DNA of 64,000 bases from Flavobacterium rivuli WB 3.3-2 = DSM 21788. GTDB lineage: Bacteria > Bacteroidota > Bacteroidia > Flavobacteriales > Flavobacteriaceae. Location: positions 310,001 to 374,000 of the forward strand of contig NZ_KB899967.1 in NCBI RefSeq assembly GCF_000378485.1, read 5' to 3'. Position numbers and translations under genes: made by a program. Shown piece after piece: positions 1-8,442 of the stretch (its first letter is position 1; each line of letters begins with the position of its first letter). Below the pieces are notes generated by a model, which was given only the letters and a program-made list of their open reading frames with translations, searched no databases and was not told the origin of the DNA.

Positions 1-675
1 TAAGGGTGTTGATCCCAAACCTTGTCCCGAATCTAATCCTATAAGAATGTTATTACTTCCGTTGATGTTTTGCCCTGCGTGATATCCCAAAAGTATATTG
101 AGGTTTCCTATAACATTTTCACCACAAGACCCTAAAAAAATATTATTACTTCCATCAGCATTCTTCCCCGCATCACTTCCTATGTAATTATTATTAGAAC
201 CTGTGGAATTTGCAGCTGCTGATCTGCCTATAAAATTATTATAGGAGCCATTTGCATTTTTTGCTGTTTGTGATCCTAAAAAAACATTTTCTATACTGTT
301 AGGCGTTACATTTAAATTACTGAATTGCCCAGCCTGATAGCCTATAAAAACACTGTTGCTTGCTTTTACAGAATTAGTATTACCAGAACCGCTCTCATAA
401 CCCAAATAAACATTATAATTTCCTGTACTATGAAACTTCCCCGATCTGTATCCTAAAAAAGTGTTGCCATAAATACTTCCACCTGCACTGTTACCGGATT
501 CGCTACCCACAAAGGTATTTTGATTTCCAGTATTAACACTACCTGCATTTTTACCTATGTGAACATTATCTTGACCAGTAGCACCTGCAGATGTGCCTAA
601 AGATGTTGTTGTACTTTGCCCATAAATTAATACGGAAGATAACAACCCTGCAATTAAGAATAATCTTGTTTTCAT
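1..675 (-). CDS. Secreted repeat-rich protein, N-terminal part (cut by window edge)
   Basis: An open frame runs from an ATG at 675 to base 1 without a stop, so 225 residues are visible and the C-terminus is missing. The first ~20 residues (MKTRLFLIAGLLSSVLIYGQ) form a signal peptide. The rest is made of about eleven copies of a 17-22 residue unit with the core N-x-[FYIL]-[ILV]-G-x-x-[AS]-G, for example NTFVGSESG, NTFLGYRSG, VFIGYQAG and NILIGLDSG. Such regular Asn/Gly spacing suggests a beta-solenoid or a head region like that of trimeric autotransporters. In Bacteroidota, proteins of this type often end in a T9SS sorting or chaperone domain, but that end is not visible here. The exported, repetitive nature is well supported; the function is unknown. 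Confidence 0.8.
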   Translation of the reverse strand, partial: MKTRLFLIAGLLSSVLIYGQSTTTSLGTSAGATGQDNVHIGKNAGSVNTGNQNTFVGSESGNSAGGSIYGNTFLGYRSGKFHSTGNYNVYLGYESGSGNTNSVKASNSVFIGYQAGQFSNLNVTPNSIENVFLGSQTAKNANGSYNNFIGRSAAANSTGSNNNYIGSDAGKNADGSNNIFLGSCGENVIGNLNILLGYHAGQNINGSNNILIGLDSGQGLGSTPL

Positions 676-768
676 ACTATTTGTTTATTAATTAGTTTTG
701 TTAAAATTAATATAATAATTCTAACAAAATCAAAAAAAGTAACCAAATAATAGTTTGATAATCTTAAA

Positions 769-1572
769 TTAATAACGCCACTCCCGCTGCTTATTTAATT
801 CCTCTTCAGTTTCTAAAACCTCCAGCGGAATCACTTTTAAAAAGCTTGGGTGCTGTTCTATGGCATATTCTATTTTTTCTACTATCTCTTCTACAGTGTC
901 GTTATCATAATCAATATGCAACGGCTCTTTAATTATAAACGACTGTAGTATACCTTTCTTCTTGGTTCGCAAACCTTTCTTGTCAAAAGACCTCCTAAAG
1001 CCATCAATCACAATAGGCACAACAATAGGCCTGTGTTGCTTTATTATGTGTGCCGTGCCCTTCCTGATGGGTTTAAACGGCTTTGTGGTTCCCTGCGGAA
1101 AAGTTATGACCCAGCCATCATTAAGGGCTATCCTTATATTCTCGGTATCGTTAGGGTTAACATCACGCTTTACATCTTCGCCTTTAGCACGCCAGGTACG
1201 TTCTACGGTAATAGCGCCGGCATAAGCAAGTATGCGCGGCAGCAACCCGGCCTTCATAGTCTCTTTAGCCGCAACATAATATATATTAAGCTTAGAGTCC
1301 CACAGGTAGCCCACGTTGTTTATATTATCTTCCCTGCCCTTAAGGCTGGCATTAAACACATGAAACATCGCCACAACATCGGCAAAATACGTTTGGTGGT
1401 TCGATATAAAGAGGACATTAGTATCCGGCAGTTCCCTGATAATTTCAGACCCATCTATTTTAAGCTGGTTAAAACCACGGTAACGTCGGTGAGTAAGCGA
1501 CCCTAAAATAAGTATAAGCCATCTCTTTAAAAAAAGGATATGGCCAAAGGGGTTTCTTTTAAATAAGCCCAT
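769..1572 (-). CDS. 1-acylglycerol-3-phosphate acyltransferase-like (PlsC family)
   Basis: This 267-residue protein looks like a membrane-associated lysophosphatidate acyltransferase, which would move an acyl chain to the sn-2 position during phospholipid synthesis. It has the block SNHQTYFADV (residues 57-66) and the later block FPQGTTKP (158-165), which correspond to PlsC motifs I and III. The first motif has five residues between His59 and Asp65 instead of the usual four. A hydrophobic segment lies near residues 11-26. The longest frame starts at a GTG at 1593, but the ATG at 1572 gives the typical MGLFKRNPFGH start and is preferred. It lies just downstream of the Nudix gene and is probably co-transcribed with it. 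Confidence 0.85.
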   Translation of the reverse strand: MGLFKRNPFGHILFLKRWLILILGSLTHRRYRGFNQLKIDGSEIIRELPDTNVLFISNHQTYFADVVAMFHVFNASLKGREDNINNVGYLWDSKLNIYYVAAKETMKAGLLPRILAYAGAITVERTWRAKGEDVKRDVNPNDTENIRIALNDGWVITFPQGTTKPFKPIRKGTAHIIKQHRPIVVPIVIDGFRRSFDKKGLRTKKKGILQSFIIKEPLHIDYDNDTVEEIVEKIEYAIEQHPSFLKVIPLEVLETEEELNKQREWRY

Positions 1573-1611
1573 ATAAGTAACGGTGTAAGGCACAAAACTA
1601 CAAAATCCCTG

Positions 1612-2253
1612 CTATTTTAACGCCATTTTTATAGTTTCTTTAAGTTCGCTTAATATCATGGCCGTTGCGCCCCATACAAGGTGCTCCCCTATCTTAAATG
1701 CAGGTACAGATGTAGTTTGCGAATATGATGTTTGCATTACAGTATTTATCACCGTGGCATCATCAAGAAAAACATCCAGCGGTAGTTCTATCAGTTCCTG
1801 CACTTCATCGGGGTTAGGCTTAAAAACGGGTTCATTTAAGGACAGCCCTAAAAATGGCGCCACTAAAAAGTTACTTGGTGGGATGTAAATTTCTGTAAAC
1901 GGCATTACTACATCAATATCAGTTTGCAGCACCCCTATTTCTTCCCATGTTTCACGCAGTGCTGTATCTTTTAAGTCCTTATCATATCCTTCTGCCTTGC
2001 CGCCGGGAAAAGATATTTGTGCCGAATGGATACCGGGATAAGTATTGCGCTTTATAAGCACTAACGTAGCCTGCCCTCTTTTAGGATAAAACAACATCAT
2101 AACTGCCGACCGCCGGGGGTTGTTGTTATTATAATATTCGGGGCTTAACGTGGCAACCCTTTCTAATGGCGCCATTTTAATGTGTGCAGTTACCGCTGGT
2201 AACGGCTGAGTTAGTATCTTTGGGATATATTTTATAAATTCGGTAAAAAGCAT
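1612..2253 (-). CDS. CoA pyrophosphatase-like Nudix hydrolase
   Basis: The 213-residue protein carries a Nudix box around FPGGKAEGYDKDLKDTALRE and the following TWEEIGV. Its spacing is that of the CoA-pyrophosphatase subgroup (NudL/Pcd1-like), where an Asp replaces the usual first Glu. The preceding stretch LVLIKRNTYPGIHSAQISF matches that subgroup's upstream signature. The family splits CoA or oxidised CoA into phosphopantetheine and adenosine 3',5'-bisphosphate using divalent metal. The start is an ATG at 2253. The acyltransferase gene follows after a gap of about 39 bases (18 to its longer GTG start), suggesting a two-gene operon. The exact substrate is inferred from the family. Confidence 0.88.
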   Translation of the reverse strand: MLFTEFIKYIPKILTQPLPAVTAHIKMAPLERVATLSPEYYNNNNPRRSAVMMLFYPKRGQATLVLIKRNTYPGIHSAQISFPGGKAEGYDKDLKDTALRETWEEIGVLQTDIDVVMPFTEIYIPPSNFLVAPFLGLSLNEPVFKPNPDEVQELIELPLDVFLDDATVINTVMQTSYSQTTSVPAFKIGEHLVWGATAMILSELKETIKMALK

Positions 2254-2318
2254 TTTGTAAACGTATATATGGTAAACCCTAAAGGTACTTTATAAAATGC
2301 ATTATAAAAACAAAAAAC

Positions 2319-2762
2319 ATGTTTAGCAAAGCAGAGGCGCAACAATTAAAAAAAGAATTCTGGATAGCATTTGCAGAGGCCTACCCTCGTAAATGGATGT
2401 TATATGATACAAAAATTAAAGATGTAACTTTTAAATTTTATGTAGATAATAAAAAAGCCCATGTATTGCTTGAGATTGAACCTAAGGAAGATGAAAAAAG
2501 AAAGATATATTTTGAGAAAATAGAATCCTTAAAATCTATATTGCTCGAAGAATTTTTGCCTGAAGCTGTTTTTGAAAAAAATTTTTACCAGGAGAGTGGT
2601 AAAATAACAAGCCGTATCTGGGTAGAGCTTACCGGTATAAGCGTTTTTAATATGGCGAGCTGGGCAGTAATCTTCAGGTTCTTTAATATTAACATGGATG
2701 CTTTTGAGCGCTTTTTTTATGAGTATGAAGATTACATTAAAGATCTTGATATTAATACATAG
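2319..2762 (+). CDS. DUF4268 domain-containing protein
   Basis: This 147-residue soluble protein has no signal peptide or membrane segment. Its layout (an early FWxAFAEAYPRKWMLYDT block, a central charged helix and a late ISVFNMASWAVIFRFF block ending in an acidic tail) matches the DUF4268 family as I know it. That family appears alone in many Flavobacteriaceae and as a C-terminal domain in some nuclease-like proteins; its activity is not known. The gene is transcribed away from the Nudix-acyltransferase pair, so the 65 bases between 2253 and 2319 must hold divergent promoters. A clear terminator follows at 2777-2800. Confidence 0.8.
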   Translation: MFSKAEAQQLKKEFWIAFAEAYPRKWMLYDTKIKDVTFKFYVDNKKAHVLLEIEPKEDEKRKIYFEKIESLKSILLEEFLPEAVFEKNFYQESGKITSRIWVELTGISVFNMASWAVIFRFFNINMDAFERFFYEYEDYIKDLDINT

Positions 2763-2776
2763 ACAATTTAAATATT

Positions 2777-2800
2777 AATGGCTGCAGTTGTGCAGCCATT
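2777..2800 (+). terminator. Intrinsic terminator after the DUF4268 gene
   Basis: A perfect 10-bp stem (AATGGCTGCA paired with TGCAGCCATT) with a 4-base loop lies 15 bases after the stop codon. The T-tract is weak (TTAGTT), so termination strength is uncertain. Confidence 0.6.
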
Positions 2801-2843
2801 TTAGTTAATACCAAATGTCAATTTTAATAGTTCGGATATTTTA

Positions 2844-2938
2844 TCACGCAAAGGCGCAGAGCCGCAAAGTTTCTATCCTAAATCAGTATCGTTACCAGTA
2901 AACTCATTTCCGCTTTGCGACTCTGCGTCTTTGCGTGA
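2844..2938. repeat. Long inverted repeat of the CGCAAAG type
   Basis: Two 26-base arms (2844-2869 and 2913-2938) are inverted copies with two differences, both able to pair as G-U in RNA. Each arm is built from imperfect CGCAAAG/CGCAGAG-like steps. I recall similar GCAAAGxCGCAAAG palindromes dispersed between genes in Flavobacterium and other bacteria. It lies between the terminators of two convergent genes. Confidence 0.7.
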
Positions 2939-3000
2939 CGTTCTTAACTCATTGAACTATACTATTTATTCAAATGGCATATAATACTACAGGTACCAAA

Positions 3001-3030
3001 AAAATCCCCTCCAGTAACCGAGGGGATTTT
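3001..3030 (-). terminator. Intrinsic terminator of the 1090-residue secreted protein gene
   Basis: An 11-bp stem (AAAATCCCCTC with GAGGGGATTTT) and an 8-base loop lie 24 bases beyond the stop codon. On the minus strand the stem runs into a T-rich tract. The symmetry could also stop plus-strand transcripts. Confidence 0.8.
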
Positions 3031-3053
3031 CAAATTAGTTAGACTAAACCAAA

Positions 3054-6000
3054 CTATCGTAGCATGGAGAAGTGACCTTTTAGCTCCCTGCCGTCTTCTC
3101 TTGTAACCACAAACCAGTAATCTGTTGAAGGAAGTTGGATGCCATTAAGAGTACCGTCCCAACCTTGGCTGGTTGGTCCGAAAGCGGTTATAAGCTTGCC
3201 ATAACGGTCAAAGATAGTAACTTTAAAGTGTGGCTCTTTAACAGAGTTTTTAATAAACCATGTCTCGTTCACACCGTCACCGTTTGGCGTAAAGTAATTT
3301 GGGTAATCTAACAAAACAATTTCTTTAGATGTAACTCCGCAGCCATTGGCATCTTTTACAAAAACATTGTAAACGCCAGGCTCAAGTCCATAAAATGTAT
3401 TACTACTCTGGTAAACCCTTCCATCTATAGAGTACAATACATTATCCTCTCCGGAAGTATGTACTGTTATAGTATTATCGTGGCTTGTCCAGTCTGTTGA
3501 TTCTATTTCTGTTATTGTTGGGGTAAATGATTCTGTAATTACCACTTCAGCACTTGCAGGGCAGCCAAGGCTGTTACCATACGTTTTTGTAGCTGTTACT
3601 GTATATGTTCCCGGCTCTTTTACAAATATTGTCCTTGTAATTTCGCCTGTAGACCATAAGTATTTATTGTAACCGGCGTTAGCAGTAAGCGATATCATTT
3701 CGCCATTACATATTTGTCCTTCAGTAGTTATAACCGGTTCAGGATTTTCGCCAGAGAATACCCTGAACGATTTTATATCTGCACGGCACAGGTTAATAAC
3801 ATTGTGAGCCAGCCTTGCATAGATCGTATCTCCCGATGTAGCATTGTAAAATTCCGGTAAAGCCTGTACATTGTTTTCGGCATCAGCATACGTTGCATGG
3901 TAAGACACGGTGTATAATGAGCTAAATAATGAGCCAAGTACTTCAGGGTTTTTATCTGTTAAGTGGTACAGGTGTGTAGCAGTTGTACCGGCATCAATAC
4001 ACTCTACCATATCTGAAGGCTGAGAAGCATCGCTTATAGAAGGCAGTGTGCGCACATCAAAAGATTTCTGTATAACATTACCACACGCATCCTGAATTTT
4101 AAATACATACTCTGCAGGGGCAAGGTTTACAAATACGTTGCTCGCACCATTATCAAAATTAAAGTTTGCACCATTCTTTTTAACTATTTTAAATGATGTA
4201 GGGTATCCTGTAACCTCTATCATTATATCGTTTGGCCTGTCTAAACATGCAAGGTTGTAAGCCGTTGTAACTTTAAACTCTTCAGTATATTCAAACCTTT
4301 TTAATTCGCTAACACATAGTGTGTTTTCGGCAGATGCATTGCTGTATGATTCGAATTTTTTAATAACCCTGAAAGAGCCGGAAAAGTTAAGGTTACTTCT
4401 AAGTGTGTTGTTAGCTAATCTTATAGCATTATCAGTTGCCGGTTCTGTACCTTCTACATAGTTGCTTGCGCTTCCGTTAGGGTGTCCCCATTTAGCTGTT
4501 ACTGTATTATATTTTTGCAACCAGTATGTAGCAGCCTCTGTGCCATTACTTGCATCTTCAACTTTTACAGAGAAGCTACCGCACTGAGGTGTAAATGTTA
4601 CACTATTTACAGGGGCAGTATAGCCTTCTACAATAACCGGCCTTTCTTTTTCTACATCACATATATCTGTAGCTTTAAAAATATAGTTACCTTCTGGCAG
4701 GTTATTCATGTAAAGAGCTCCCTGCTCGTTAATTAACGATGTAACATCATAAGGATAGCTGTGCTGAAAATTAGCCGGGCCCGAAACGATAGATGCTCTT
4801 ATAAGAATTCCGTTACCACTCCTAAAGCGTACTGTACCAATACCTGCCTCGCAAGATGGCAATGAGTTGCTGTTAAAGTTTTTATCCTGGTATACTGGTA
4901 CTATAACCGTTTTTTCATATTCAAAGCCACAGTCATCTTTAAATTTAATTGTGTATGACCCTAAAGGCATATTTATTAATTTTATAGCGCCCGCGCCTGT
5001 AATAAAACTGTCAATATTTTCTTCTAACGTGTGGGTTAAAACATATTCTGCAGGTGCAGCAGTTATAGTGGCACTAATAATTTTAGTAAGTGGCACACTT
5101 ATATTTATTCCGCCAAATAATGAGAAACATCCATTGTTGTAAGCGCTCGTAGCCGGCACAGGTTTTACAAACCTTATTAGTATAGATTTTGTAACAGATC
5201 TCCCACACTCATCAGTAACAGTAACTTCATAGTTTCCAAAAGGCACTGATTGGCGTGCACTGCCAAAGTCAATCTGGCTTACAGTAAACCTGTCATTTAC
5301 CGCAGCGTTATAATCAACCGGGTTAAAGCCAGCAGGTCCAGTTACAGTAATTGTGTAAGAACCGGTAAATTTTTTAGTGTTCACTCTAAGAAATTTTTCT
5401 GCACACGGAGCATCACCTGTACCCAGAGATAAAGCTATGTCCTGGTCAACCGCCGTATCAGCCCTTTCGTATGCAATACCACAGTTGTCTATAACTTTAA
5501 TATCATACGTATATTCCTGGTCAGTATAACGAGGCAACACCCTTGATACCGTAAGCGAAGTTTCAGGACCTGTAGGTACAACCTGCTCCATAACGATACT
5601 GTTACCGCCAATGTCCATAGCACTTAGCGTGTGGCTTATGGTTAACGGGTAGCTTATAGTTCCGGCAGAAGGAGTTATTATATTATTAACCGTGATAGAA
5701 TCGCACAAAGGGTTAACGGCATCAGGATAAGAAGCAGCAGAAATATTAAGCACACTACTTGTTAATGATAACGTATAGGTTCTTACCGTACCTACACCAC
5801 AATCGTTAAATGCTCTTACATTATAAGTACCCTCTGCCATATCGTTAAATACTGTAGAACTTTGCAAAGGCCTGGTCATAGGGCCAGATAGTATCTCGCA
5901 CTGTGCAATATGCCCGGAAGACGCACTCAGGGTCATACTTGCACCCGTTTCGCAATTTAGGTTAGATGAAGAAACCGTAAACCCAAACGAAGATATTTCG

Positions 6001-6326
6001 TTATTTATAGTTACCGTTTGCGTTTTAGAATTTTGCATACTCCCTAAAGACTGTAATGCAACAACCCTATAGTTACCTGCCGAAAGGCCTCCTATATAAT
6101 TAGCTTCTAAAATTGCAATTGCATTATTTACATCCGGTAAAAGATATACCTTATATAATAACGAAGAATTAGGTGTGGTATTAGCTACAGCAAATGTTAG
6201 CGACCCGTTGCCTAAACAAGTTTCGTTAGTTTTGTTAATCGTTAAGTTAAAATCAGATAACTGTGCGTTAAGTGTTAGTGTAAAAAAAGCAAAAAACAGT
6301 AATGCGGTGTGTCTAAGTTTTTCCAT
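3054..6326 (-). CDS. Large secreted protein with T9SS type B (gliding-type) C-terminal domain
   Basis: The 1090-residue protein begins with a signal peptide ending near LTLNAQ (about residue 22). It ends in an ~85-residue domain starting YFTPNGDGVNETW and closing GWDGTLNG...YWFVV...GHFSML, which matches the gliding-motility-associated (CHU_C, type B) sorting domain. This implies export through Sec and then the type IX system to the cell surface. The body is a chain of ~90-100 residue beta-rich units, several closing with a [DN]xCG motif followed by a short hydrophobic strand (DCGVGTV, NCGIAY, ECGRSV, DCGFEY, ACGNVI, GCGVTS). This resembles SprB-type repeat adhesins. It appears to be a single-gene unit with its own terminator. 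The ligand is unknown. Confidence 0.88.
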   Translation of the reverse strand: MEKLRHTALLFFAFFTLTLNAQLSDFNLTINKTNETCLGNGSLTFAVANTTPNSSLLYKVYLLPDVNNAIAILEANYIGGLSAGNYRVVALQSLGSMQNSKTQTVTINNEISSFGFTVSSSNLNCETGASMTLSASSGHIAQCEILSGPMTRPLQSSTVFNDMAEGTYNVRAFNDCGVGTVRTYTLSLTSSVLNISAASYPDAVNPLCDSITVNNIITPSAGTISYPLTISHTLSAMDIGGNSIVMEQVVPTGPETSLTVSRVLPRYTDQEYTYDIKVIDNCGIAYERADTAVDQDIALSLGTGDAPCAEKFLRVNTKKFTGSYTITVTGPAGFNPVDYNAAVNDRFTVSQIDFGSARQSVPFGNYEVTVTDECGRSVTKSILIRFVKPVPATSAYNNGCFSLFGGINISVPLTKIISATITAAPAEYVLTHTLEENIDSFITGAGAIKLINMPLGSYTIKFKDDCGFEYEKTVIVPVYQDKNFNSNSLPSCEAGIGTVRFRSGNGILIRASIVSGPANFQHSYPYDVTSLINEQGALYMNNLPEGNYIFKATDICDVEKERPVIVEGYTAPVNSVTFTPQCGSFSVKVEDASNGTEAATYWLQKYNTVTAKWGHPNGSASNYVEGTEPATDNAIRLANNTLRSNLNFSGSFRVIKKFESYSNASAENTLCVSELKRFEYTEEFKVTTAYNLACLDRPNDIMIEVTGYPTSFKIVKKNGANFNFDNGASNVFVNLAPAEYVFKIQDACGNVIQKSFDVRTLPSISDASQPSDMVECIDAGTTATHLYHLTDKNPEVLGSLFSSLYTVSYHATYADAENNVQALPEFYNATSGDTIYARLAHNVINLCRADIKSFRVFSGENPEPVITTEGQICNGEMISLTANAGYNKYLWSTGEITRTIFVKEPGTYTVTATKTYGNSLGCPASAEVVITESFTPTITEIESTDWTSHDNTITVHTSGEDNVLYSIDGRVYQSSNTFYGLEPGVYNVFVKDANGCGVTSKEIVLLDYPNYFTPNGDGVNETWFIKNSVKEPHFKVTIFDRYGKLITAFGPTSQGWDGTLNGIQLPSTDYWFVVTREDGRELKGHFSMLR

Positions 6327-6984
6327 AGTGCTTAAGTATTTTTCAATTTCATAATTACCAGTTTTTTTGTAGGAACAATTTTATCCATTCACTGATCAAT
6401 CAAATCATTTACATTACAATGATAACAAAATTTACTATATAAATACTTGAATATTAAGTAGTTGAGTCTACAATTGAACGGAATTATTTGCATTATTCAT
6501 TTTTTGAATACAGCAACGAAAACACAAAACTCTGATTATAAAGCATTTAAAAAACAAACAGTTTTTAATTAACAATTTTATGAATAATGTTAAAACATGA
6601 ATAATCAGGCATTTTTTTTTGAAAAAAATATAAATGGATGCGATATTATCATTAAATTAAATATTTGAATAAATAATATTTAATGAAATCGATAATTTGT
6701 TGAATTAAAAAAGCGGTCAAAATTCAACTTTATGTATCAAATGAATGAAAAAAAGCCCGAAAAGGGTTTACTAAAAAAAAGTTAAACAAAAAAAAGCGCA
6801 TTTAAGAGTATTTTAAATACTAAACATAGCCAAATTCCCTTTGTTTATCGGCATTTTTAATCGACGAAATGCATTTTTTGAATATATGCACATTTAGCTC
6901 ATCCTACAAAATCAATAATTCATTATTAAATATTATTAGCTCCATACATAATATCAAACTCTCATTTATGATTTATAGCAAATA
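6327..6984. other. AT-rich intergenic region without a recognised gene
   Basis: These ~660 bases lie upstream of the minus-strand 1090-residue gene and are very AT-rich with frequent stops in all frames. The part near 6327-6450 must contain that gene's promoter, but I see no clear TAnnTTTG match. No RNA gene or repeat was recognised. Confidence 0.5.
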
Positions 6985-7218
6985 ATGAACACGCATTTTA
7001 CACCTTTATATATATGTATAATAAATCTTGCCAAAATACACATCTCTTTAAAGTGTGATAATACACACAAGCATGTGATTTTAAAAACCGATTTAATTAT
7101 TTACATAGAAGACGTGCACTTACACCTGCCAAAAGCAGTATTAAAAATCATTAACGCCCTACAGCACAAAACAGGAATGCATACCCTTGCAGAATATATA
7201 GTAAAGGAACGAATTTGA
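6985..7218 (+). CDS. Doubtful small ORF (77 residues)
   Basis: An ATG-started frame encodes 77 residues with no recognised family. The second half (IYIEDVHLHLPKAVLKIINA and the following helical stretch ending AEYIVKERI) has plausible helix composition, while the first half is low-complexity. There is no clear promoter or ribosome site. It is followed in another frame by a short coding-like stretch (7205-7327), so both may be parts of one decayed gene. It could equally be chance. Confidence 0.25.
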   Translation: MNTHFTPLYICIINLAKIHISLKCDNTHKHVILKTDLIIYIEDVHLHLPKAVLKIINALQHKTGMHTLAEYIVKERI

Positions 7219-7327
7219 TTCAGGTCATTTTCTCATTTTCATAAGCCTGCAGTATGAAGCCGAAGCCGTGCACCAGCAGGAAGGCCTGAAAGCCGATGCC
7301 GATGATACAGAACTTGCAGAGGAGTAA
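7205..7327 (+). pseudogene. Possible 3' remnant of a decayed gene
   Basis: From about 7247 the base composition becomes richer in G and C than the surroundings, and one frame reads LQYEAEAVHQQEGLKADAD and then DTELAEE before a TAA at 7325-7327. This looks like a charged C-terminal tail. The frame has no start codon and differs from that of the ORF ending at 7218. It is probably a fragment left by deletion or frameshift. The parent gene is not identifiable. Confidence 0.3.
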
Positions 7328-7517
7328 AAAGCGAAGGAGTAGGAATGGTTATTTATTTTTAGCCAACGCAGAAATATATCACTCATTCAGTATAATGTAC
7401 GCAGGTAGAAAATTACTGCTAATAGAGCTTTAACTATTTCAAGTCTGTTGCCTTTTTAAAAATCCCATATTACTGAATTAGTTCAGATTTTATATATGAG
7501 TTATTAAATGTAAGTAA

Positions 7518-7934
7518 TCACTCTCTGGATATCTTTTTTAAAAACTCATTACTTCCACTATATTGAATCAATTTCAGTTTCAACATTTCAACATTAAGTA
7601 CATTACCTGCTGAACAAGGTATATCATCCTTTACATTATAATTTATACAATTATATATTGCATTACCCATGATTACATCACCTTGCTTTACAATGTCTGT
7701 TATAACAACATCTTTAGACAGGAGTTTTTCAGTTAGATATTTTACAGCATCCAGATTAGTTTGGGAATTTTCGTAGAGCTTCGTATCTGTTAAAGTAACA
7801 GTATATGATTTGCTACCACTTATAATAGTAAAATTATTTGCAGAATTAATTTTACTTACCATACCAGTCATGCTTACCTGAGCGGTACAACTGATACAGA
7901 AAATTAATATTAACAAGCTAATTATCTTTCTCAT
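7518..7934 (-). CDS. Small exported protein, probable lipoprotein
   Basis: The 138-residue product starts with a signal sequence (MRKIISLLILIFCISCTAQ). ISC fits a lipobox with Cys16, although cleavage after TAQ by signal peptidase I is an alternative. The mature part is short and mixed beta in character (MTGMVSKINSANNFTI, SKSYTVTLTDTKLY) with two further cysteines (NCINY, IPCSAG). I recognise no domain. It stands alone among other small minus-strand genes in an accessory stretch. A thermonuclease-like or OB-like fold is conceivable from the beta pattern, but no catalytic signature is visible. Confidence 0.6.
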   Translation of the reverse strand: MRKIISLLILIFCISCTAQVSMTGMVSKINSANNFTIISGSKSYTVTLTDTKLYENSQTNLDAVKYLTEKLLSKDVVITDIVKQGDVIMGNAIYNCINYNVKDDIPCSAGNVLNVEMLKLKLIQYSGSNEFLKKISRE

Positions 7935-8056
7935 ATTATTCTATTCACGATAACCTTATTAATTATTACTCCAACCTGTAGGATATTTTTTATTATTACT
8001 TGTTTCATAGGAGTTTTGAAAATAATTAGAAGTTTTTATATTCCGCCGCTACTTGA

Positions 8057-8329
8057 TTAGTAAAGAAATAAAATTTCTTCTATAATTATATTTGTAGGAT
8101 CAAGATATATTTTATAATACCCAATAATTTTATCTTCTATAATTAAGTCATGACAAACTTCCGTTAAGGGTACCGGGAGAAGTTTATGATCGACTACATA
8201 TGATATATATTTCTGTTGCAGCATTAATAAACTTTTATCTATATCTTCAATTTCTGAAGGCTCAATTGAATTATATGCTGCAATACCAAGGCTATAAAAA
8301 TACTTCTTTTTTAAATCTGACAATTCCAT
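8057..8329 (-). CDS. Small cytosolic protein of unknown function
   Basis: A 90-residue frame with an ATG start, no signal peptide and no membrane segment. The composition is rich in Leu, Ile and acidic residues, with a predicted helical first half (MELSDLKKKYFYSLGIAAYN) and a beta-rich end (IIGYYKIYLDPTNIIIEEI). It is followed upstream by another small minus-strand gene after ~110 bases. Pairs of small acidic, orphan cytosolic proteins like this are often immunity proteins, but no toxin gene is nearby and no family was recognised. Confidence 0.5.
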   Translation of the reverse strand: MELSDLKKKYFYSLGIAAYNSIEPSEIEDIDKSLLMLQQKYISYVVDHKLLPVPLTEVCHDLIIEDKIIGYYKIYLDPTNIIIEEILFLY

Positions 8330-8442
8330 TTCTCATATTGGATTTTCGATACTTATTGCTTTTAATGTTCGGGATATTCTGTTTAGGTCGTAAGCAGTTA
8401 TTTGTTGCTGCAAATGATGACTTAGTACTATTATTATCAACC

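Noticed and set aside
1033..1506. 157-residue plus-strand frame opposite the acyltransferase gene
   Set aside because: Antisense to a gene with clear PlsC motifs; no family pattern of its own.
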